Assembly (NCBI RefSeq): GCF_001096185.1
Contig: NZ_CRPU01000001.1
Coordinates: forward strand, 310,001 to 374,000
Reading direction: 5' to 3'
DNA: 64,000 nucleotides
Source: Streptococcus pneumoniae
GTDB lineage: Bacteria > Bacillota > Bacilli > Lactobacillales > Streptococcaceae
Shown: positions 38,711 through 48,663 of the stretch, one piece after another
How the letters are laid out: every line of letters starts with the position of its first letter
How positions within the stretch are numbered: position 1 is the first letter of the stretch
Notes under the pieces: model-generated
What the model saw: only the letters and a program-made list of their open reading frames with translations
The model's database searches: none
Told to the model about the DNA's origin: nothing
Translations under genes and position numbers: made by a program

Positions 38711-40561
38711 TTATTCAACGTGGGTTGTTTGATTGGCAAAGGCGATAATGGCTTGCTTCAATTCATCTCCACTAAGAGTGCGGAACTCTTCAATTTTTTG
38801 GTCGATGACTTCTAGGGGCATGACATTAACCTTACCAACGAAAATCTTATCCATAACTTGATTATCAACAAGTTCTGTTGATACCAAGAGTTCTTCGTAG
38901 AGTTTTTCACCTGGGCGGATTCCAACTTCAACGATTGGAATTTCACTTTCAGTGTGGCCACTTAGAAGCACCATCTTCTTGGCCAAGTCATAAATCTTGA
39001 CTGGTTTGCCCATATCAAGGATAAAGACTTCCCCATCTTTGGCATAAGCACCAGCATGGATAACCAGACGGCTAGCTTCTGGAATGGTCATAAAGTAACG
39101 GGTCATGCGGAAGTCTGTCACCGTTACAGGCCCACCTTCAGCAATCTGACGTTCAAAGACTGGAATGACACTACCACGGCTACCAAGAACATTCCCAAAA
39201 CGAACTGCACAGTAGGTTGATTGGCTACGTTGGTTAAAGCCAGTGACAATCAACTCCGCCACGCGCTTGGTTGCTCCCATAACATTTGGTGGATTAACTG
39301 CCTTATCTGTCGAAATCATAACCATCTTAGACACTTTAGCTTCATCAACAGCCTTAGCAACATTGTAAGTTCCACGGATATTGTTTTTGAAGGCTTCTTT
39401 TGGATTGCGCTCCATCATAGGAACATGCTTGTGGGCTGCCGCATGATAAACAATAGCAGGTTTGTACTGCTCAAAGACTTGCAACAAACGATCATAGTCT
39501 TGAATGTCCGCAATCACAGGTACATAATCAATCCCTTGGAACTTACGAATCAATTCATGATAAACAAGGTAGATTGAGTTTTCCCCATGACCGAGCAAGA
39601 CAATGCGTTCAGGATTGAAGCGACTAACTTGACGACAGATTTCAGAACCGATTGAACCTCCAGCTCCTGTGACTAAGATGGTCTTACCTGTCAGTTCTGC
39701 ACCCAGACGCGATTCGTCAAGACGGATTTCCTGACGACCCAAAAGGTCCGTAATATCAATTTTTTGGAAGCCAGTACCTGCTTGGTGAAGGCCCTGAACA
39801 ACAGTTTCAACCTTAGGCATCTTGTAACATTTGACACCCAGCTTATTACACATCTGCAAGATACGCTCATATTCTGACGGATCCAGCGACGGAATCGCAA
39901 CGATGACACGCTCGATTTGATGGCGTTTGGCTAATTCAGGCAGATTGTCATAAGAGCCCAAAACAGGAATACCACCAAGTTTTTGACCCTTTTTCTTAGA
40001 ATCCTTATCCAAAATACCGACCAGTTCTAATTCACTGGTTGGATGTTGGTAACTATCCATAAAGAGAGCCCCACCATCACCGGCACCAATCAAGAAGGTC
40101 CGACGGTGTTCTCCATCACCACTACCTTTTTTGCGTCTGGAGTAGATTAACTGCCAAGTAATCCGTGGCAATAAAATCAAGAAGGTACTCAACAAGATAA
40201 AGAGAATGATAAAACGGATGGAGAAGAGTGGCAAGAAGGCATAACAGATACTATATGACAAGACACTGCTAGCAGTCACACCAAAAAAGATTTTCATGAA
40301 ATCCGTAATCTTGCTGTAACGACTAATGCTCGCGTTCAACCCCCAAAAACCAATCATCAATTGATAGAACAGGAAGGCCAAACTCGTATAGATAATGTAG
40401 TCAACAGGTGCTGGATTAATCAGCCCATAAAATAAAATATAAGATACAATGATGGAAACCACCATACTGAAAATATCAAATATTCCCCAGAAAACCTGCT
40501 TTTGTTGTTTATTTAAAATTTCCACCAGATCAATCACATAATCTGTTAGTTTTTTATTCAT
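38711..40561 (-). CDS. CapD-type nucleoside-diphosphate-sugar epimerase/dehydratase, membrane-bound
   Basis: 616 residues. Four N-terminal membrane helices (about 20-130), an NAD-binding CoA-like domain (RRTFLIGAGDGG, about 147-158) and a C-terminal extended SDR domain with VTGAGGSIGSEI (about 296-307) and downstream STDKAVNPPNVMGATKR. Such enzymes make UDP-sugars with C4,6-dehydratase/epimerase chemistry for surface glycans. Shares its neighbourhood with a GT2 glycosyltransferase. Confidence 0.88.
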   Translation of the reverse strand: MNKKLTDYVIDLVEILNKQQKQVFWGIFDIFSMVVSIIVSYILFYGLINPAPVDYIIYTSLAFLFYQLMIGFWGLNASISRYSKITDFMKIFFGVTASSVLSYSICYAFLPLFSIRFIILFILLSTFLILLPRITWQLIYSRRKKGSGDGEHRRTFLIGAGDGGALFMDSYQHPTSELELVGILDKDSKKKGQKLGGIPVLGSYDNLPELAKRHQIERVIVAIPSLDPSEYERILQMCNKLGVKCYKMPKVETVVQGLHQAGTGFQKIDITDLLGRQEIRLDESRLGAELTGKTILVTGAGGSIGSEICRQVSRFNPERIVLLGHGENSIYLVYHELIRKFQGIDYVPVIADIQDYDRLLQVFEQYKPAIVYHAAAHKHVPMMERNPKEAFKNNIRGTYNVAKAVDEAKVSKMVMISTDKAVNPPNVMGATKRVAELIVTGFNQRSQSTYCAVRFGNVLGSRGSVIPVFERQIAEGGPVTVTDFRMTRYFMTIPEASRLVIHAGAYAKDGEVFILDMGKPVKIYDLAKKMVLLSGHTESEIPIVEVGIRPGEKLYEELLVSTELVDNQVMDKIFVGKVNVMPLEVIDQKIEEFRTLSGDELKQAIIAFANQTTHVE

Positions 40562-40599
40562 AGAAATCTACTCCTCCTTAAAAGAGTTTTACTATATTG

Positions 40600-41667
40600 T
40601 TATTGTAGCATATTTTGATTTATTTGGCTTATTTTATCCAAATAAATTATTGTTCCCTTGTACTCCTTCTTCCATTTAAATCCTCTAATTAAACCTACAA
40701 TCGTCCCAAAGCCATAAGCAAAGTGAATGGAAAATAAAAGAAAGGGCATCACAATTAGAAATCCATTTTTATGTTTTAATAAAGTCAGCAAAGTGAGTAG
40801 TGACAAAAGTAGAAAATAGGCACCTAATAGTAAAGTTATGAATACGAATGTGATCGGTAACAATGCTAGACTAAACACAAGACTCAAAACAAATAAACAA
40901 GGAACATAGTGAAATAATGATAAACACTTAAACTGAACATGACTTGTCAAGCCAATCCACAAACCATTTAAATACTTTTGATGCAGCATTTTCTTGAATG
41001 TTGGTCGAATATACTGATAAGATAGAATACTTGGGCTATAGCGGATTTTATAACCATATTCTCGAATTCTATAATGAATATCATTATCTTCAGTTCGGCC
41101 AAGTTGCTCATTTACTAAACCAACCTTCTGGAAAACCTCTCGTTTATACATTCCATGAAAAATAGAAGAAACATATCTATCCTCAGAACTATTTCGATAA
41201 TTGGCAATACTACTGCCAAACATATTTTCCTCAACAAGATGCAAGGTCTCTGCCCATTTTCCTTTTCCTTCGACAATCGTCGGTCTAGGCCCCCCACAGA
41301 CAAATTCACCTTGTTGAATAATAGCCACATTGTTCATTACAAAACTCTCAGTAACTTTTGAATGAGCATCAATTTTTAAAATAAGGCCCCCTACAGAATG
41401 TTTAACTCCCAGGTTAAAACCACTAGCTTGATTTTTCTTAGGATTGTTATACAATCTAATTGAGTTAAACTCTGTATCTTCCTTTATAAATTGCTGAATG
41501 ATAGCTGTGGTCCCATCTGTGGACATAGCATTTATAAATAGAATTTCAATATTCTCTTTAGGATAGGTTTGATTTTTTAAGTCTTCAATTAGACCAGGCA
41601 GATATTTTTCTTCATTGTATGCACTGATTACAATGGATACGAGAAGACTTTCAACATTTTGAGTCAC
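40600..41667 (-). CDS. Family 2 glycosyltransferase with C-terminal membrane helices
   Basis: About 355 residues. GT-A domain with VSIVISAYNEEKYL, acceptor region KIDAHSK and GRTEDNDIHYRI, then three to four membrane helices and a short basic tail. I choose the GTG at 41667, preceded by AGGAGAG 5 nt away. A longer frame reaches an ATG at 41760, but that ATG is part of a TATAATG that looks like the -10 box, and no ribosome site precedes it. The sugar transferred is unknown. Upstream of the capD-like gene on the same strand, likely one operon for a surface polysaccharide or glycolipid. Confidence 0.8.
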   Translation of the reverse strand: MTQNVESLLVSIVISAYNEEKYLPGLIEDLKNQTYPKENIEILFINAMSTDGTTAIIQQFIKEDTEFNSIRLYNNPKKNQASGFNLGVKHSVGGLILKIDAHSKVTESFVMNNVAIIQQGEFVCGGPRPTIVEGKGKWAETLHLVEENMFGSSIANYRNSSEDRYVSSIFHGMYKREVFQKVGLVNEQLGRTEDNDIHYRIREYGYKIRYSPSILSYQYIRPTFKKMLHQKYLNGLWIGLTSHVQFKCLSLFHYVPCLFVLSLVFSLALLPITFVFITLLLGAYFLLLSLLTLLTLLKHKNGFLIVMPFLLFSIHFAYGFGTIVGLIRGFKWKKEYKGTIIYLDKISQINQNMLQ

Positions 41668-41817
41668 TACTACTCTCCTGAATTTTTCCTTCCACCATTC
41701 TATCATAATTTTCAAGACTTTCCCATTTTTATCTTGAAAGCCAGAAACCTTACTTGACATTATAGTGAAAAAGCCTTAAAATAAGCTGTTATTAAAATCA
41801 GCTAGAAGAGGTATTAT

Positions 41818-42984
41818 ATGAAAAAGCAATCACTCTTTTTTGTTCCAGGTATTATCCTGATTGGTGTTTCCTTGCGAACTCCTTTTACTGTTTTACCCAT
41901 TATTTTGGGAAATATTTCGCAAGGTCTGGAGGTAGAAGTTAGTTCGCTTGGTGTCTTGACCAGCCTGCCTCTCCTTATGTTTACCCTCTTTTCACCATTT
42001 TCTACCCAACTGGCTCAGAAAATCGGCTTGGAGCATCTCTTCACCTACAGCCTCTTCTTCTTGACCATCGGCTCACTTATTCGACTAATCAATCTGCCCC
42101 TGCTCTATCTAGGAACCTTGATGGTTGGGGCAAGTGTCGCAGTCATCAATGTCCTGCTTCCTAGTCTTATCCAAGCCAATCAACCAAAGAAAATTGGTTT
42201 TCTGACCACCTTATATGTAACGTCTATGGGGATTGCAACGGCTCTGGCTTCCTATCTAGCTGTGCCCATTACACAAGCCAGTTCTTGGAAAGGACTTATC
42301 CTCCTCCTCACGTTACTCTGTCTAGCAACTTTTTTGGTCTGGCTCCCAAATCACCGCTATAATCATAGACTAGCTCCACAAACCAAACAAAAAAGTCAAA
42401 TAAAGGTCATGCGTAATAAACAGGTTTGGGCAATTATTATCTTTTCAGGTTTTCAATCCTTGATCTTTTACACCGTCATGACCTGGTTACCTACCATGTC
42501 TATCCATGCAGGTCTATCCAGTCACGAAGCTGGCTTGCTGACTTCTATCTTATCTCTGATTAGCATTCCTTTTTCAATGACCATCCCAAGCCTGACAACC
42601 AGTTTATCTACTCGCAACCGTCAGCTCATGCTCACTCTGGTTTCACTAGCTGGTGTGGTCGGCATTTCCATGCTCTTTTTCCCAATCAATAATTTCATTT
42701 ACTGGCTTACCAGCCATCTCCTCATCGGAACCGCAACCAGCGCCCTCTTCCCTTATCTCATGGTCAACTTTTCACTCAAGACAAGCGCCCCTGAAAAGAC
42801 AGCCCAATTGTCCGGCCTATCTCAAACAGGAGGCTATATCCTAGCAGCCTTTGGGCCAACCCTCTTTGGTTACAGTTTTGACCTGTTCCACTCTTGGGTA
42901 CCAGCTGTAGCTGCCCTCTTGCTCATCTATATCCTGATGACTGTGGCCCTCTTTACAGTGGACAGAGCGGATAAGATCCTTTAA
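41818..42984 (+). CDS. MFS transporter, CynX/NimT-like
   Basis: 388 residues, 12 hydrophobic segments. The early motif ILIGVSLRTPFTVLPII and PYLMVNFSLKTSAPEKTAQLSG match the cyanate/2-nitroimidazole (CynX) subgroup of the MFS. Substrate unproven. Ends in a strong terminator. Alone on its strand, divergent from the glycosyltransferase gene. Confidence 0.8.
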   Translation: MKKQSLFFVPGIILIGVSLRTPFTVLPIILGNISQGLEVEVSSLGVLTSLPLLMFTLFSPFSTQLAQKIGLEHLFTYSLFFLTIGSLIRLINLPLLYLGTLMVGASVAVINVLLPSLIQANQPKKIGFLTTLYVTSMGIATALASYLAVPITQASSWKGLILLLTLLCLATFLVWLPNHRYNHRLAPQTKQKSQIKVMRNKQVWAIIIFSGFQSLIFYTVMTWLPTMSIHAGLSSHEAGLLTSILSLISIPFSMTIPSLTTSLSTRNRQLMLTLVSLAGVVGISMLFFPINNFIYWLTSHLLIGTATSALFPYLMVNFSLKTSAPEKTAQLSGLSQTGGYILAAFGPTLFGYSFDLFHSWVPAVAALLLIYILMTVALFTVDRADKIL

Positions 42985-43013
42985 ACTTCTAGTTTTAGCT
43001 AGAAGTTTTTTAT
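42984..43013 (+). terminator. Terminator of the CynX-like MFS gene
   Basis: AACTTCTAG-ttttag-CTAGAAGTTTTTT, starting at the stop codon. Confidence 0.85.
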
Positions 43014-43025
43014 ATATAAAAATTT

Positions 43026-43104
43026 TACACATTTCTCTTGACAGGGCTTTCTTTTAGATGTACAATGTATGTGTAGAAAAATTATATATAAAAATCTTAC
43101 ACAT
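43026..43104 (+). promoter_or_regulatory. padR promoter with PadR-type operators
   Basis: TTGACA (43038-43043), 17-nt spacer, TACAAT (43061-43066). Overlapping the transcription start is a large dyad, ATGTGTA (43069-43075) ... TACACAT (43098-43104), and a further TACACAT (43026-43032) sits just upstream of the -35. ATGT...ACAT is the typical PadR operator, so negative autoregulation is likely. Confidence 0.7.
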
Positions 43105-43122
43105 TAGAAAAGGAGGTTTCCC

Positions 43123-43449
43123 ATGTACTTTCCAACATCCTCTGCCTTGATTGAATTTCTCATCTTGGCTGTACTGGAAAAAGGGGATTCTTATGGTTAT
43201 GAGATTAGCCAAACCATTAAGCTGATCGCTAATATCAAAGAATCCACACTCTATCCCATTCTCAAAAAATTGGAAGGCAATAGCTTTCTGACAACCTATT
43301 CTAGAGAGTTCCAAGGTCGCATGCGCAAATACTACTCCTTGACAAATGGTGGTATAGAACAGCTCTTGACCCTAAAAGATGAATGGGCACTCTATACAGA
43401 CACCATCAATGGCATCATAGAAGGGAGTATCCGCCATGACAAGAACTGA
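43123..43449 (+). CDS. PadR-family transcriptional repressor
   Basis: 108 residues, winged-helix fold (ILAVLEKGDSYGYEISQTI, STLYPILKKLEGNSFLTTY, RKYYSLTNGG). GGAGG ribosome site. Overlaps the next gene by 14 bp. It probably represses its own four-gene operon with the downstream envelope proteins, in response to envelope stress as in related LiaF/DUF1700 loci; inducer unknown. Confidence 0.9.
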   Translation: MYFPTSSALIEFLILAVLEKGDSYGYEISQTIKLIANIKESTLYPILKKLEGNSFLTTYSREFQGRMRKYYSLTNGGIEQLLTLKDEWALYTDTINGIIEGSIRHDKN

Positions 43450-44029
43450 ATACCTGACTCAGCTAGAACTCTATCTCAAAAAACTGCCTCAGGCTGACCA
43501 AATTGAAGCCATGGACTATTTCAGGGAACTCTTTGACGATGCTGGAGTCGAAGGAGAAGAAGAACTCATCGCTAGCTTGGGAACTCCCAAAGAAGCAGCT
43601 CACGAAGTTCTCTCTAATCTTCTCGATAAAAAAATCAATGAGGCACCCGCTCAAAAGAATAACCGACAAATTTTGCATATCGCCTTGTTAGCCCTCCTTG
43701 CAGCACCCATCGGTATTCCTCTGGGAATCGCCATCCTCGTGTCCCTGTTCGCAATCCTTGTGGCAGCCTTGACTGTCATCTTGGCTTTCTTTGCGATTTC
43801 CATACTTGGTATCATTGGCGGATTCCTATTTTTAGTTGAAAGTTTCACTGTCTTAGCCCAAGCCAAACCAGCCTTTATCTTGATTTTCGGTTCTGGTTTA
43901 CTAGCCATCGGTGCTTCTTCGCTAGTTTTACTAGGCATTTCCTATGTAGCTCGTTTCTTCGGTCTACTCATTGTTCGCTTGGTGCAATTGGTTCTCAAAA
44001 AAGGAAAGAGAGGTGACCAGCATGCGTAA
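43436..44029 (+). CDS. DUF1700 membrane protein
   Basis: 197 residues. N-terminal HAAS/DUF1700 helix (YLTQLELYLKKLPQADQIEAMDYFRELF) and three C-terminal hydrophobic helices. Such proteins pair with PadR regulators and DUF4097 proteins. Overlaps both neighbours (padR 14 bp, DUF4097 8 bp), so translation is coupled. Confidence 0.87.
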   Translation: MTRTEYLTQLELYLKKLPQADQIEAMDYFRELFDDAGVEGEEELIASLGTPKEAAHEVLSNLLDKKINEAPAQKNNRQILHIALLALLAAPIGIPLGIAILVSLFAILVAALTVILAFFAISILGIIGGFLFLVESFTVLAQAKPAFILIFGSGLLAIGASSLVLLGISYVARFFGLLIVRLVQLVLKKGKRGDQHA

Positions 44030-44933
44030 ATTGACAAAAGGATTTCTCATTTTTGGTGTGGTGACTACCGTTATCGGCTTTATCCTGCTTTTTGTAGGTA
44101 TCCAATCTGACGGGATTAAGAGCCTGCTTGCCATGTCCAAAGAACCTGTCTATGATAGCCGTACGGAAGAACTAACCTTTGGCAAGGAAGTCGAAAACCT
44201 AGAAATCACTCTTCACCAGCACGCGCTGACCATCACAGACTCTTTCGATGATCAAATCCACATTTCTTACCATCCATCTCTTTCTGCTCACCATGATCTT
44301 ATCACCAATCAGAACGATAGAACTCTGAGTCTCACTGATAAGAAACTGTCTGAAAGTCCATTTATCTCTTCTGGAATTGATGGGATTCTCCATATTGTAA
44401 GTAGTTCATCTAATCGTTTTAATGATGTCATCATCGGACTACCGAAAGGGAGAACTCTAAAAGGGATCAACATCTCAGCCAATCGCGGACAAACCACCAT
44501 CATAAATGCTAGCCTTGAAAATGCGACCCTCAATACAAACGGCTATATCCTCCGAATTGAAGGAAGTCGTATCAAAAACAGTAAACTCACAACGCCCAAT
44601 ATCGTTAATATCTTTGATACAGATCTTACAGATAGTCAGCTAGAGTCAACAGAACATCACTTCCACGCTGAAAATATCCAAGTCCATGGTAAGGTTGAAC
44701 TGACTGCCAAAGATTATCTCCGAATCATCCTAGACCAGAAAGAAAGCCAACGAATTAACTTGGACGTCTCAAGTAACTACGGTTCTATCCACCAATTCAC
44801 AAGGGAAGAGCCTGAATCAAGAGGCACGGAATTAAGCAACCCTTACAAAACTGAAAAAACCGATGTCAAGGATCAACTCATTGCGAGATCTGATGATGAT
44901 ATTGATCTAATATCCACACCAAGCAGACGTTGA
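44022..44933 (+). CDS. DUF4097-type membrane-anchored beta-repeat protein
   Basis: 303 residues from the ATG at 44022 (GAGAGGTGACC upstream). One N-terminal helix (about 8-28), then an extracellular region of repeating beta units (TTIINASLENATLNTNG, KVELTAKDYLRI), the DUF4097 beta-helix pattern. Function unknown, envelope-related by context. The last gene under the padR promoter; a new promoter overlaps its stop codon. Confidence 0.83.
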   Translation: MRKLTKGFLIFGVVTTVIGFILLFVGIQSDGIKSLLAMSKEPVYDSRTEELTFGKEVENLEITLHQHALTITDSFDDQIHISYHPSLSAHHDLITNQNDRTLSLTDKKLSESPFISSGIDGILHIVSSSSNRFNDVIIGLPKGRTLKGINISANRGQTTIINASLENATLNTNGYILRIEGSRIKNSKLTTPNIVNIFDTDLTDSQLESTEHHFHAENIQVHGKVELTAKDYLRIILDQKESQRINLDVSSNYGSIHQFTREEPESRGTELSNPYKTEKTDVKDQLIARSDDDIDLISTPSRR

Positions 44934-44958
44934 CAAAAACGCTTATATCTGCTACTAT
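44930..44958 (+). promoter_or_regulatory. Promoter of the 354-aa membrane protein gene
   Basis: TTGACA (44930-44935), 17 nt, TACTAT (44953-44958), starting inside the stop codon of the preceding gene. Confidence 0.75.
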
Positions 44959-44994
44959 GGAAGCATATTTATCTAACTAAAAGGAGGTTCTACC

Positions 44995-46059
44995 ATGAAA
45001 CAAGAATGGTTTGAAAGTAATGATTTTGTAAAAACAACAAGCAAGAACAAGCCTGAAGAGCAAGCTCAAGAGGTTGCAGACAAGGCTGAAGAAAGGATAA
45101 CCGATTTCGATACACCAATTGAAAAAAATACTCAAGTAGAGGAGGAAGTCTCTCAAGCTGAAGCCGAACTGGAAAGCCAGCAAGAAGCGAAAATTGAAAC
45201 TCCTGAAGACAGTGAAGCGAGAACAGAAATAGAAGAAAAGAAGGCATCCAGTTCTACTGAAGAAGAGCCAGACCTTTCTAAAGAAACAGAAAAAGTCACT
45301 ATAGCTGAAGAGAGCCAAGAAGCTCTTCCTCAGCAAAAAGCAACCACGAAAGAGCCTCTTCTTCTCAGTAAATCTTTAGAAAGTCCTTATATCCCCGACC
45401 AAGCTCCAAAATCTAGGGATAAATGGAAAGAACAAGTGCTTGATTTTTGGTCTTGGCTAGTGGAAGCGATCAAATCTCCTACAAGCAAGCTTGAAACAAG
45501 TAGCACACACAGCTACACAGCCTTTCTCTTGCTCATTCTATTTTCTGCATCTTCCTTTTTCTTTAGTATCTACCACATCAAACAAGCCTACTATGGACAT
45601 ATAGCAACTATAAACAGCCACTTCCCTGAGCAGCTAGCTCCTTTAACTCTCTTTTCTATCATCTCTATCCTAGTAGCAACCACACTCTTCTTCTTTTCAT
45701 TCCTCTTGGGTAGTTTCGTCGTGAGACGATTTATCTACCAGGAAAAAGACTGGACGCTAGACAAGGTTCTCCAACAATATAGTCAACTCTTGGCAATTCC
45801 AATCTTCCTCACTGCTATTGCTAGTTTCTTTGCCTTCTTTGATAGCCTACGATTTACAGCCCTCTTGTGTGTGATTAGCATTGGAATCATTCTGCTTGCT
45901 AGTCTCCATATCATTACAAGGCCAAGTCAAGCAAGTGAAACCGACTCCTTCTATCAGTTATTCTTGTCTGTCCTTGTGAACGGAGTCATTATCCTCCTCT
46001 TCTTTGTAGCTGAAGTGGCACTGATTGGAGATTATCTTCGTATCTTGGCCCTTCTTTAA
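44995..46059 (+). CDS. Membrane protein with long acidic N-terminal region
   Basis: 354 residues. The first ~140 are highly charged (Glu/Lys/Gln-rich, probably disordered or coiled), followed by about five membrane helices (175-200, 215-245, 265-285, 290-310, 325-350). AAAGGAGG ribosome site. I do not recognise a function; conserved in the same position in pneumococci. It has its own consensus promoter and terminator. Confidence 0.75.
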   Translation: MKQEWFESNDFVKTTSKNKPEEQAQEVADKAEERITDFDTPIEKNTQVEEEVSQAEAELESQQEAKIETPEDSEARTEIEEKKASSSTEEEPDLSKETEKVTIAEESQEALPQQKATTKEPLLLSKSLESPYIPDQAPKSRDKWKEQVLDFWSWLVEAIKSPTSKLETSSTHSYTAFLLLILFSASSFFFSIYHIKQAYYGHIATINSHFPEQLAPLTLFSIISILVATTLFFFSFLLGSFVVRRFIYQEKDWTLDKVLQQYSQLLAIPIFLTAIASFFAFFDSLRFTALLCVISIGIILLASLHIITRPSQASETDSFYQLFLSVLVNGVIILLFFVAEVALIGDYLRILALL

Positions 46060-46064
46060 ACTTC

Positions 46065-46215
46065 ATACTCTTCGAAAATCTCTTCAAACCACGTCAGCTT
46101 CGCCTTACCGTATGTATGGTTACTGACTTCGTCAGTTTCATCTACAACCTCAAAAACAGTGTTTTGAGCAGCCTGCGGCTAGCTTCCTAGTTTGCTCTTT
46201 GATTTTCATTGAGTA
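46065..46215 (-). repeat. BOX element (A-B-C)
   Basis: ATACTCTTCGAAAATCTCTTC ... TTTCATTGAGTA with one boxB; directly after the 354-aa gene. Confidence 0.88.
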
Positions 46216-46217
46216 GC

Positions 46218-46246
46218 AATCCTGTCTTTCATGGCAGGATTTTTTA
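46218..46246 (+). terminator. Terminator of the 354-aa gene
   Basis: AATCCTG-tctttcatgg-CAGGATTTTTT, just behind the BOX element. Confidence 0.75.
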
Positions 46247-46256
46247 TATATCAAAA

Positions 46257-46276
46257 AGCAAGTCAATTGACCTGCT
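46257..46276 (-). terminator. Terminator of the DUF4299-like gene
   Basis: Minus strand AGCAgGTCAATTGACtTGCT followed by TTTTTG. Confidence 0.65.
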
Positions 46277-46291
46277 TCTGCTTTACTCTTC

Positions 46292-47143
46292 TTATGCCAA
46301 TGCTTTAAAATCTTTGTCTAAGATGGGTTGTATTTCTAATTGATTGGCATCTAGTTGGTGGTAAGATGCTGATGGTAGTGACTCTAGGAATTTTGCATAA
46401 TCCAAGCGGGCGATAGCCTCATAGTCTTCTGGTTTAGAGCCATCTCCTGTGATTTGAACCAAATCAATCTCCCACTGCACTTCCTTATCCACCAATTGCT
46501 CCATATAGGCAGCAGGAACAAATGGTTCTCTCGGTAAAACAGTCTTGACTCCTTGAGCTAGATGGTAAACGCCATGCACTTTTCCTTCTCCATCCTGATA
46601 GAAGGAAACTCTCGCAAAGTAGGCATCGGTCTCTTGAACTGCACGCACACGCGCTTCAAACTGTGCCAAACCATCTTCCTCTAAAAAGCTTTTCAAATCC
46701 TCATGACTAAAGAAAACAGGGTTAAAAATTCCTTGGCAAATCGTAAAATGGGCTACAGTGTCTGCTAGATAGGCTTGAATACTTGCTTGAAAATAAGCTT
46801 CAAAGTCAAAACCATCTAATCCTTCAATCTCAGTTCCTGTGTAAACAAGCAAAGCATCTAAAAATGACTTGATAATCTGCCAGTCTGTCTTTGTTAGTAG
46901 GTCAGGAAGATCGACACGGTAAGCCTTTTGACCATCAGCATAACTGACCTTAAAAAGAAATTGTGATTGCCCCACTATCGCACACTCAATATACTCGAGA
47001 CGATTAAGAGGCTGACGGAGATAGACAGCATCATAACTATGCGACTCCAATCCATCTACCAAGGCCAAGATAGACTTGGCAGTCAAAATCTCCTGTTCTC
47101 CTAAAATGCTCTGTTTATTTGGAATAAAAAATGTTTTCGCCAT
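46292..47143 (-). CDS. DUF4299-like cytoplasmic protein
   Basis: 283 residues from the ATG at 47143 (AAAGGAG upstream); a 51-codon upstream extension has no ribosome site and runs through the trhO terminator. Soluble, acidic, no membrane segment or signal. It resembles the streptococcal DUF4299 family; function unknown. Separated from trhO by a terminator. Confidence 0.75.
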   Translation of the reverse strand: MAKTFFIPNKQSILGEQEILTAKSILALVDGLESHSYDAVYLRQPLNRLEYIECAIVGQSQFLFKVSYADGQKAYRVDLPDLLTKTDWQIIKSFLDALLVYTGTEIEGLDGFDFEAYFQASIQAYLADTVAHFTICQGIFNPVFFSHEDLKSFLEEDGLAQFEARVRAVQETDAYFARVSFYQDGEGKVHGVYHLAQGVKTVLPREPFVPAAYMEQLVDKEVQWEIDLVQITGDGSKPEDYEAIARLDYAKFLESLPSASYHQLDANQLEIQPILDKDFKALA

Positions 47144-47235
47144 AACTGGACTCCTTTGAAATCGTTTACATACAGTATACCTTATTTTTCTGAAAGATAC
47201 AGAAACAAACTTTAGATTTTTGAGTACAAAGCATA

Positions 47236-47260
47236 GAAAAACAGCCCCTAAGGACTGTTT
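47236..47260 (-). terminator. Terminator of trhO
   Basis: Minus strand AAACAG-tCCttagGG-CTGTTT then TTC, right behind the stop codon. Confidence 0.75.
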
Positions 47261-47264
47261 GATC

Positions 47265-48251
47265 TTATACAGTAGCTGCCTGATCCAAGCTTTCACCGAT
47301 AGCGGCTAGGCGCTCGATCACTTCAGCTTGTGTCAATTCATTTTCTGAAACATAGCGGTTACGTGGGTGAACACGGCACTCGTGTGAGCATCCACGAAGG
47401 TACTTGTCTTCATTTTCTTCTGATGTCAAGATACGACGGTTACAGAAGGGATTTCCACAGTTGACATAACGTTCACATGGTGTTCCATCAAACCAGTCTT
47501 TTCCTACGATAGTTGGGTTAACATGGTTAACATCAACGGCGATACGCTCGTCAAAGACGTACATTTTTCCATCCCAAAGCTCACCTTGAACTTCTGGGTC
47601 TTTACCGTAAGTTGCGATTCCTCCGTGCAATTGGCCGACATCTTTGTAGCCTTCACGGACCATCCAACCTGAGAATTTCTCACAGCGAACGCCACCTGTA
47701 CAGTAAACCACGACACGCTTGTCCATGAATTTTTCCTTGTTATCACGGACCCATTGTGGCAACTCACGGAAGTTGCGGATGTCTGGTCGAATAGCCCCAC
47801 GGAAATGTCCTAGGTCGTACTCATAATCGTTACGTGTGTCAAGGACAACGGTATCTTTATCAAGAAGCGCTTCTTTGAACTCTTTTGGAGACAAGTAAGC
47901 ACCTGTTGTTTCAAGTGGGTTGATGTCATTGTCAAAGTCGTTGTCTTCCAAACCAAGGTGGACAATTTCTTTCTTGTAGCGAACAAACATCTTCTTGAAG
48001 GCTTGTTCATTTTCTTCGTCAATCTTGAACCAGAGGTCTTCCATTCCTGGAAGGCTGTGAACGTAGTCCATGTATTTTTGAGTTGTTTCATAGTCACCTG
48101 AAACTGTTCCGTTAATTCCCTCGTCAGCGACTAGGATACGGCCTTTAAGACCGATTGATTTACAGAAAGCCAAGTGATCTGCAGCAAATTGCTCTGCATT
48201 TTCAATTGGAGTGTAAAGGTAGTAAAGTAAGACACGAATATCTTTTGCCAT
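47265..48251 (-). CDS. trhO: tRNA uridine hydroxylase, rhodanese type
   Basis: 328 residues: N-terminal acylphosphatase-like part, rhodanese domain with active cysteine in [13 protein letters not shown] (about 177-189), and a C-terminal cysteine cluster ([21 protein letters not shown]). This is the TrhO (YceA) family that makes 5-hydroxyuridine at tRNA position 34. Monocistronic. Confidence 0.92.
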   Translation of the reverse strand: MAKDIRVLLYYLYTPIENAEQFAADHLAFCKSIGLKGRILVADEGINGTVSGDYETTQKYMDYVHSLPGMEDLWFKIDEENEQAFKKMFVRYKKEIVHLGLEDNDFDNDINPLETTGAYLSPKEFKEALLDKDTVVLDTRNDYEYDLGHFRGAIRPDIRNFRELPQWVRDNKEKFMDKRVVVYCTGGVRCEKFSGWMVREGYKDVGQLHGGIATYGKDPEVQGELWDGKMYVFDERIAVDVNHVNPTIVGKDWFDGTPCERYVNCGNPFCNRRILTSEENEDKYLRGCSHECRVHPRNRYVSENELTQAEVIERLAAIGESLDQAATV

Positions 48252-48451
48252 AAGATTTGTTCTCTTTTCTATTCTTAAATTTTCTAAATTTTTTATTTAT
48301 CCATACTAGTATACCTGCTTAAGAAAACGAATGCAATTTATTTGACTGGAAATTTTTAGAGAGGGACATATCCCTGCACTTCATCAATAACCATAGAAAA
48401 TAGCAGATAATTCTCTCAATTTTTTAATCTGATCAGCTTGGCTTTCTGATA

Positions 48452-48567
48452 ATACTCAATGAAAATCAAAGTGCAAACTAGGAAGCTAGCCGCAGGTTGC
48501 TCAAAACAGTGTTTTAAGGTTGCAGATGGAAGCTGACGTGGCTTGAAGAGATTTTCGAAGAGTATTA
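48452..48567 (+). repeat. BOX element (A-C)
   Basis: ATACTCAATGAAAATCAAAG ... TTTTCGAAGAGTATTA. Lies in the gap between trhO and the sugar ABC operon. The rest of that gap shows no gene. Confidence 0.87.
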
Positions 48568-48571
48568 TTTC

Positions 48572-48617
48572 AAAAAATCACTGCCTTCCCCAGACCAACC
48601 TGAGGAAAGCAGTGATT
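48572..48617 (-). terminator. Terminator of the sugar ABC operon
   Basis: AATCACTGC (48576-48584) pairs with GCAGTGATT (48609-48617), with CTTCC/GGAAA inside; T-run on the minus strand. Confidence 0.8.
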
Positions 48618-48663
48618 CTTATTTTAGGAGTTAGGAATGAATACACGAAATCAATTTAGCTGA

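Noticed and set aside
38405-38815. Open frames of 119-136 codons across the BOX region on both strands
   Set aside because: They are built from repeated boxB modules with no ribosome site; BOX elements are non-coding repeats.
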